DNA of 64,000 nt from Nannobrachium achirus. Its lineage: Eukaryota; Chordata; Actinopteri; Myctophiformes; Myctophidae. Made by a program: the position numbers and the translations under genes. The notes beneath the pieces were generated by a model. The model searched no databases. It was not told the origin of the DNA and saw nothing but the letters and a program-made list of their open reading frames with translations. Shown piece after piece: positions 59,435 through 64,000 of this stretch; within the stretch, counting starts at the first letter, position 1; every line of letters begins with the position of its first letter. The DNA lies in assembly GCA_963921795.1 (NCBI GenBank), contig OY997653.1:8709092-8773091 (forward strand), in the 5' to 3' direction.

Positions 59435-59477
<43 letters not shown>
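59434..59477. repeat. (CTG)n trinucleotide repeat
   Basis: About 14 units with one ctgttg interruption. There is no coding context. Confidence 0.9.
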
Positions 59478-59540
59478 AGTCTAAACTCTAGAGAATGCTC
59501 TGTAATATCACTAGGAAATACATGTAGACTGAGTTATATT

Positions 59541-59880
59541 CAGTGGTGGAAACAAGTCATTTACTTATAAGCACTGAAAGTACAATGTTGAGGTATTTGT
59601 ACTTTACTTGAGTATTTCCAATTTCCAAAACTTTGACTTCTACTCCACTACATATCTCGTATCCAAATGTTGTACTTTTACTCCACTACATTTATGTGAA
59701 GAAGTAACTACTAGTTACTTTGCAGATTTTGATTATTATTTAAACACTTCAACCCTACATTTTGGACAAAATGCTTTAATTGACATGATTTCACAAACCA
59801 TGTTAGCCAGTCTGGGGTCACTTGGCACCTTCTGGCTCCTTCTGTTTATGTTGTTTAGGCTCCATCATTCTACCATGGCT
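59541..59880. mobile_element. Relative of the 515-1017 hAT-like MITE
   Basis: It starts ttcagtggtggaaacaagtc and carries tactccactacat and gtaactactagttacttt motifs. The right end was not located. Confidence 0.55.
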
Positions 59881-60099
59881 GACTGAAAAGGTTCACCTGG
59901 CTTTTACATAATCTTCTGTCACACTTTTTAGCCACCCTTATTCTTTTACCCACTCAGTTCTATACTTGTTCTGACATCTCTTTCATTTTTTCTTTAGACA
60001 TTTGGCTTGTGTTCTGTCATATCTGTCAGTCTGTGTCCTTTTATGCCCATATATGTGCATACTGATGTGCCCATAAATGGAGACCTCTGCAAGATTGCA

Positions 60100-60405
60100 A
60101 TGGACAGAGCAGTGTAATAAAGACTCACCTCTTCAGAATCCACCTAAACCCATAGTACTACTGTAACACTGCCCACACTGTGACCACACATGAAGATACA
60201 TAGCAATTTTAGGTTTTAGAAGTTTGTTACTGATTATAGGTGCGTGGTCTACCTATGTTATTGTTTTTCTAGATTGATATTCCTATGCATTTGTTATATT
60301 GTTGTTGATGTACTGACCTATTATCTTGCTTATTATATTGATGTATTACCTGCTATTGTAAATCGCTTTGGATTAAAAGTGTCTGCTAAATGCCTAAATT
60401 GTAAA
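60100..60405 (+). mobile_element. LINE 3' tail relic
   Basis: It begins with codons like KTHLFRIHLNP (from 60121) and ends attgtaaatcgctttggatt then aaaagtgtctgctaaatgcc, a very common teleost LINE 3' end. The inverted relative is at about 32140. Confidence 0.65.
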
Positions 60406-60414
60406 TTGTAACCT

Positions 60415-60720
60415 TGGTCTCTGCCATGCAGCTTGTCAGGCCAGCTGAGGCCACAAAGCTTGACTGACCTCCAATCCACAAAGTGGATGGAAAGTCATCA
60501 GATCAGCTGATCTCCCCCCTTCCCCAAAAAGATAAATCTGAAAATCCCCATATATGGCCACAAAAGGGAACTTGTGGTCTCCGAGTAGACCAGTGCTCAG
60601 AGAGCATAATCGTGAGATTACATAATTACAAAAATACAAAATTACAATATTGCAAACTTAGAAAAGAATAATCACACCCAGCGGAGCCATTTATGAGTTA
60701 ATTTCATTAAGTGTCTGGAG
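60415..60720 (+). repeat. Upstream copy of the connexin C 3' flank
   Basis: The text ccttggtctctgcca, aggccacaaagcttg, gtggatggaaagtcatcaga then tcagctgat, tctgaaaatccccatatatg and tcatttatgagttaatt-like sequence matches 62843-63180 with many small changes. It is either a leftover of a duplicated connexin gene or a dispersed element. Confidence 0.6.
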
Positions 60721-60732
60721 AAGCTTGGCCAC

Positions 60733-60779
60733 TATGTATGTATGTATGTATGTATGTATGTATGTATGTATGTATGTAT
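60733..60779. repeat. (TATG)n microsatellite
   Basis: About 11 units. Confidence 0.93.
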
Positions 60780-60890
60780 ATAGCACAACACTTGTCTAAA
60801 GTGTATTAGTCAAATTCACAGCTGCATAATGCTGTACAAGAAAGAAAACATTTGCACCTGCCAGTAGCCCACAGCTTGTTGTTGTTTTGA

Positions 60891-60896
<6 letters not shown>

Positions 60897-60951
<55 letters not shown>
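60897..60951. repeat. (TA)n microsatellite
   Basis: About 27 units. Confidence 0.95.
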
Positions 60952-61019
60952 CAGTTAGTCTGTAATGTCTGTTAGTTATGTAACAGTTAGTTTGAGATTC
61001 AGGGTTGGGTGCCTTTTGT

Positions 61020-61345
61020 CACCAGTTGTGTTTTTAGGACCTCCAGGAGGGCCTCCACAGAGGATAGGAGGCTATGTGAGGGATTATAGGGAGGCACCAA
61101 GTCAGTAACATATTGTGGGGCAAGACCCTTTTGTGCCTTAAAAGCTATTAAAAGAATCTTAAAATCAATTCTAAAAACTACGGGAAGCCAGTGAAGGGTT
61201 GCTAAGACAGGGGTGATATGGGCCCCTTTTATTTGTGTTCATCAGGAGTCTGGCAGCTGCGTTAATTTGTACCATTTGCATGTGAGAAATTGGTGTTGGA
61301 GAAATGGCTTTGTGTGTTAGGCAGGTGCATAGGCCATTGCAATAA
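61020..61345 (+). mobile_element. Interspersed repeat (ggaagccagtgaagggttgc family)
   Basis: The series aaaagaatcttaaaatcaat, gggaagccagtgaaggg, ggggtgatatgggccc, ggagtctggcagctgcgtta is familiar from LINE 3' regions common in teleost genomes. It is non-coding. Confidence 0.6.
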
Positions 61346-61444
61346 TCTCACTTATATAAAATCTAAACCCTTAAAAACATGTGTTTGCATCTAACATTAA
61401 AAAAAGGGCAAACCTTGAATCCTAGGTAACTACTGAATTTCCCC

Positions 61445-61500
61445 CTTGGGATAATAAAGGTATCTATCTATCTATCTATCTATCTATCTCTCTCTCTACT
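61445..61500 (+). repeat. LINE-type tail with (TATC)n
   Basis: The text cttgggataataaaggtatc leads into TATC units and then ctctct. Same junction as at 18310. Confidence 0.75.
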
Positions 61501-61871
61501 GTATGTGAAAAAGGACGGGCTGAGACGGCTCAAGCTTGTTTCCAAATAGAAAAAAGGGAATTGTAATCATTGCCGACACCTATGCAGAGACTTGCATAGA
61601 ATAGGCATTTTGTCATCAAGGTGGTAACTTGAACAAAAGACAGAATCCAGAACACACATGTTTCTGTTCAGGATAATGCTTCCAAGAAGAACAGAGTAGG
61701 AACGATTACATAATCAAGTTAATGAGAAGTATAATTGATCGTCCCACAATTTTTGAATTGCAAAATGTCACACTTTCTGCCAGAAGTTTGAGAAGTGAAC
61801 AACCTTTTCACATATTTCTCCCACTATTCCTGTTCTTGTGTGTTTTGCAGAACCAGTAGATCTCAAGGATC

Positions 61872-62729
61872 ATGCCAGAATGGGGATTCCTGTCCAGTTT
61901 GATGGACAATGCCCTGGCTCACAGCAACCACATCGGGAAGATATGGATGGCTGTCCTCTTTCATTTACGCCTGGTGGTGCTGTTTACTGCCGTTAAAGAC
62001 GTGTGGAAAACGGGGGGTTTCCACTGTGTCGTGTTACTGGCGGGTTGCAAAGACTTTTGCTACGACTACTTCTTCCCCATCTCACCTATGCGCTACTGGA
62101 CGATGGAGATCATATTTGTGTCAACCCCCACCCTGATCTACTTGGCTCATGTGACGTTCATCACCAGCCAGGAGAACAAACTGCGTGAGCAGCTGGCCAA
62201 CCCACAGCTGGCCAACCCCACCAGACGGCCCAGGTTCACCGATGAGAGCGGACATGTGAAGATCAAAGGAAAACTGCTGTGCACATACCTGCTACAGCTG
62301 TTAGGCAAAATCCTTATTGAAGCGGCATCCGTCTGGGGACAATACTACCTGTATCAGTTCAAAGTGCCGCTCGAGTACATATGCAATGCAGAGAACATCC
62401 CTAACCATCCCTGCCATGGAGCAACATTGTGCTACACGAACCTTCGTACAGAGAAAAGAATCTTCATCTACTATATGCTGACGGTTATCTGTCTCTCTTT
62501 GCTCCTCAACTTGCTTGAGGTGGTGTACCTCCTGTGCAAGCAGAAGTGCTGCAAGAAACGCAACCGCGGCCGAGTGGTGGTGGAATACGCGGACAGCGAC
62601 AGCTACAACTCTCAAATGTTGGAGAACCTCCAGAACAACGATGTCAACCTGAACATCGATGGAGACGAGGGAGGAGCAGCAACAACTAGAGCTCTGGTTC
62701 ATCGTCAGGGAAGGCGCACTTACGTATAG
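61872..62729 (+). CDS. Connexin C, divergent gap-junction protein, uninterrupted coding region
   Basis: This is 285 residues, with ATG 21 bases after an acceptor (tgtgttttgcag), implying a 5'-UTR intron as in connexin B. It is a four-pass connexin: N-terminus MPEWGFLSSLMDNALAHSNH, TM1 about 22-44, E1 Cys52-x6-Cys59-x3-Cys63, TM2 about 75-97, loop with [16 protein letters not shown] (a short internal duplication), TM3 about 138-161, E2 Cys171-x9-Cys181-x5-Cys187, TM4 about 198-221, tail ending RRTYV (a possible class I PDZ ligand). Oddities: P instead of G at position 2, VWKTGGFHC in place of VWGDEQxxFxC (two residues shorter), VVLLAG where NTQQPG is usual, five extra residues between the first two E2 cysteines, and LRTEKRIF for SRPTEKTIF. 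The open frame and intact hydrophobic segments argue for a working membrane protein. Docking may differ. Closest guess is a divergent Cx32.2-like paralogue. Confidence 0.93.
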   Translation: MPEWGFLSSLMDNALAHSNHIGKIWMAVLFHLRLVVLFTAVKDVWKTGGFHCVVLLAGCKDFCYDYFFPISPMRYWTMEIIFVSTPTLIYLAHVTFITSQENKLREQLANPQLANPTRRPRFTDESGHVKIKGKLLCTYLLQLLGKILIEAASVWGQYYLYQFKVPLEYICNAENIPNHPCHGATLCYTNLRTEKRIFIYYMLTVICLSLLLNLLEVVYLLCKQKCCKKRNRGRVVVEYADSDSYNSQMLENLQNNDVNLNIDGDEGGAATTRALVHRQGRRTYV

Positions 62730-63180
62730 TCAACGTCACCGAATGAAAATGCCCTGTAATCCATAAACACAGTGGACAGTGTTTCTCTTCATCTCCTGCC
62801 ATCCGTCCAGCTCCTCTGAACATTCTACCACCAGCCTCCATCCAGTCTTGGTCTCTGCCAATCAAGAACATGCAGATAGGCCACAAAGCTTGCCTGACCT
62901 GCCTTCCACAGAGTGGATGGAGAGGCATCAGATCAGCTGATCCCCCCCCCCCCCCAAAAAAAAAAAGATACATCTGAAAATCCCCTTATATGGGCAATTT
63001 GTGTTCTCCGAGTAAATCTCTGCTCAGAGAGAATAAAACATGTTTTTTAAATGTTCAAAACTGAAATAAAATAAAAAACTGAGATTAAAAAAATACAAAA
63101 TTACAATATTACAAACTTTTTGTTCCCACCCATAATTTATGAATTAATTTAAGTGTCCAGAGAAATTGGCCAATGTGAAC
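62730..63180 (+). other. Connexin C 3' flank / probable 3' UTR
   Basis: It follows the TAG at 62727. AATAAA occurs at 63032-63037 and again near 63063, giving plausible polyadenylation signals. The part from 62843 has a diverged copy at 60415-60720. A C-run and A-run lie at 62942-62967. Confidence 0.5.
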
Positions 63181-63219
63181 CTGGGCGTACAAACAGACAC
63201 CAATTGACAAGTCAGTCTA

Positions 63220-63370
63220 TAAATGTTCCTTCTGTATCTATCAGTCCTTGTCCCTTTTATGCCCATATATGGAGATATCTGTATCTATAAGTCCTTGTCC
63301 CTTTTATGCCCATATATGGAGACATCTGAATCTGTCAGTACTTGTCCCTTCTATGCCCATATATGGGCAT
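63220..63370 (+). repeat. Three tandem units of about 60 bp
   Basis: The unit atctgtatctatcagtcctt then gtcccttttatgcccatata and tggagata repeats three times. Related single units lie at 45200-45260, 45475-45515 and 60020-60090. Confidence 0.8.
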
Positions 63371-63489
63371 AAAAATATAATTATTTTTCATATGAAGAAT
63401 GAAAAGTCCTGTTATTGACCCTCACTGCACCAATAACTACCAGCCCATCTCAAACTCGGACACTGGGACTCTTCCACACTAACTCTGGG

Positions 63490-63568
63490 GAAGGCCCGGG
63501 ATCGAACTGGGAACCTTGCAGTTCTCCATCCGTCCGCTCTACCGGCCACTCTACCCCTGAGCCACTGC
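63490..63568 (-). mobile_element. tRNA-derived SINE fragment
   Basis: The minus strand reads AGCAGTGGCTCAGGGGTAGA ... GGAGAACTGCAAGGTTCCCA then GTTCGATCCCGGGCC, giving A-box- and B-box-like sequences. It is similar to the minus-strand SINE at 51180-51250. Confidence 0.65.
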
Positions 63569-63569
63569 T

Positions 63570-63950
63570 TCCTCAACTCTACTTCCCCTCCTCCACCATC
63601 ACTGCCTTCACCCACTCCACCTACTGCACCCTCACCCCACGGCCCACACTTGACCCACGTCAAACAACCTGTCTAAAACTTCACCCAATAACCCATGAAC
63701 TCTTCATCATTGACCCAGACTCCACCAACTCCACCCATGACTTCTCCCTTAATATTGACAGCTCCACCACTGTCAGCCCCTCCTCCACCCAGGTTCACAA
63801 CCTTGGTGTCATCCTGGACCCCACCCTCTCCAGTCGCATGTCAACCAGGTCTTCTTTCACCTTGGTGAAATCCTCAGGTCATTTAACACCACGCTGTGGC
63901 CTTCTCAGTGGCCCCGCCCCCTCACTATGGAACAGGCACGTGCACATATA
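63570..63950 (+). pseudogene. LINE reverse-transcriptase relic
   Basis: The + frame contains FSLNIDSSTTVSPSSTQVHN followed by LGVILDPTLSSRMSTR. The NLGV-x-(L/F)D pattern is typical of the reverse-transcriptase thumb region of teleost LINEs. The frame continues out of similarity at about 63900. Confidence 0.65.
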
Positions 63951-64000
63951 GATATCAAAGGGGGCTTGAGCCCCTGCCCTTGTGTCCATCTGTAAAAAGC

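Noticed and set aside
62301..62702. 133-codon minus-strand frame over connexin C
   Set aside because: Antisense shadow of the 285-residue connexin frame.

Overview
This window looks like teleost fish genomic DNA. It is AT-rich and intron-bearing, and it is saturated with dinucleotide microsatellites (AC, AG, GACA, TATC), hAT-like and foldback MITEs, tRNA-derived SINE pieces and LINE reverse-transcriptase relics. The genes I can support are three connexin (gap-junction) genes, all on the + strand. They form a tandem family and resemble the teleost alpha-type Cx32.2/Cx32.7 group; that subfamily name rests on remembered resemblance, not a search. No rRNA, functional tRNA or CRISPR array was seen.

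Layout. (1) 1-8.7 kb: the 3' half of connexin A, in four exons (1055-1150, 5834-5940, 7421-7547, 8455-8661) that splice in frame to 178 residues from the end of the cytoplasmic loop through TM3, E2, TM4 and the tail. Its introns hold tandem repeats that are copies of the adjacent exon edges, including a 3.7 kb minisatellite. (2) 8.7-28.3 kb: an intergenic repeat field with a locally duplicated segment (about 11.4-13.1 and 15.3-18.9 kb), several hAT-like MITEs with 8-bp target-site duplications, and a 5'-truncated LINE at 23.2-24.6 kb. (3) 28.4-44.1 kb: connexin B, complete, four coding exons and 290 residues with canonical connexin cysteines. Intron 2 carries three 1.55 kb tandem copies of a Helitron-like repeat. 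Intron 3 carries a stray copy of the TM4 exon end and a 2 kb hAT-like element. (4) 44.1-61.8 kb: more nested repeats, SINEs and LINE tails. (5) 61.87-62.73 kb: connexin C, 285 residues with an uninterrupted coding region and an unusually altered first extracellular loop, followed by more repeats.

How the genes relate. Connexins assemble as hexameric hemichannels that dock through E1 and E2, so a tandem family like this could supply co-expressed subunits. A and B keep the E2 cysteine spacing C-x4-C-x5-C. C keeps the E1 cysteine spacing but lacks the usual E1 motifs and has a longer E2 spacing, so it may dock differently or not at all.

Most striking signal. In connexin A most visible internal exon edges have been tandemly duplicated into the neighbouring intron. 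The largest case is an array of about 65-70 units, each carrying a splice acceptor and the first codons of the TM3 exon. Intron positions differ among the three paralogues (none in C, three in B, a largely different set in A). Together this suggests intron gain or remodelling by tandem duplication at AG|GT sites, which is an inference to be tested against other fish.
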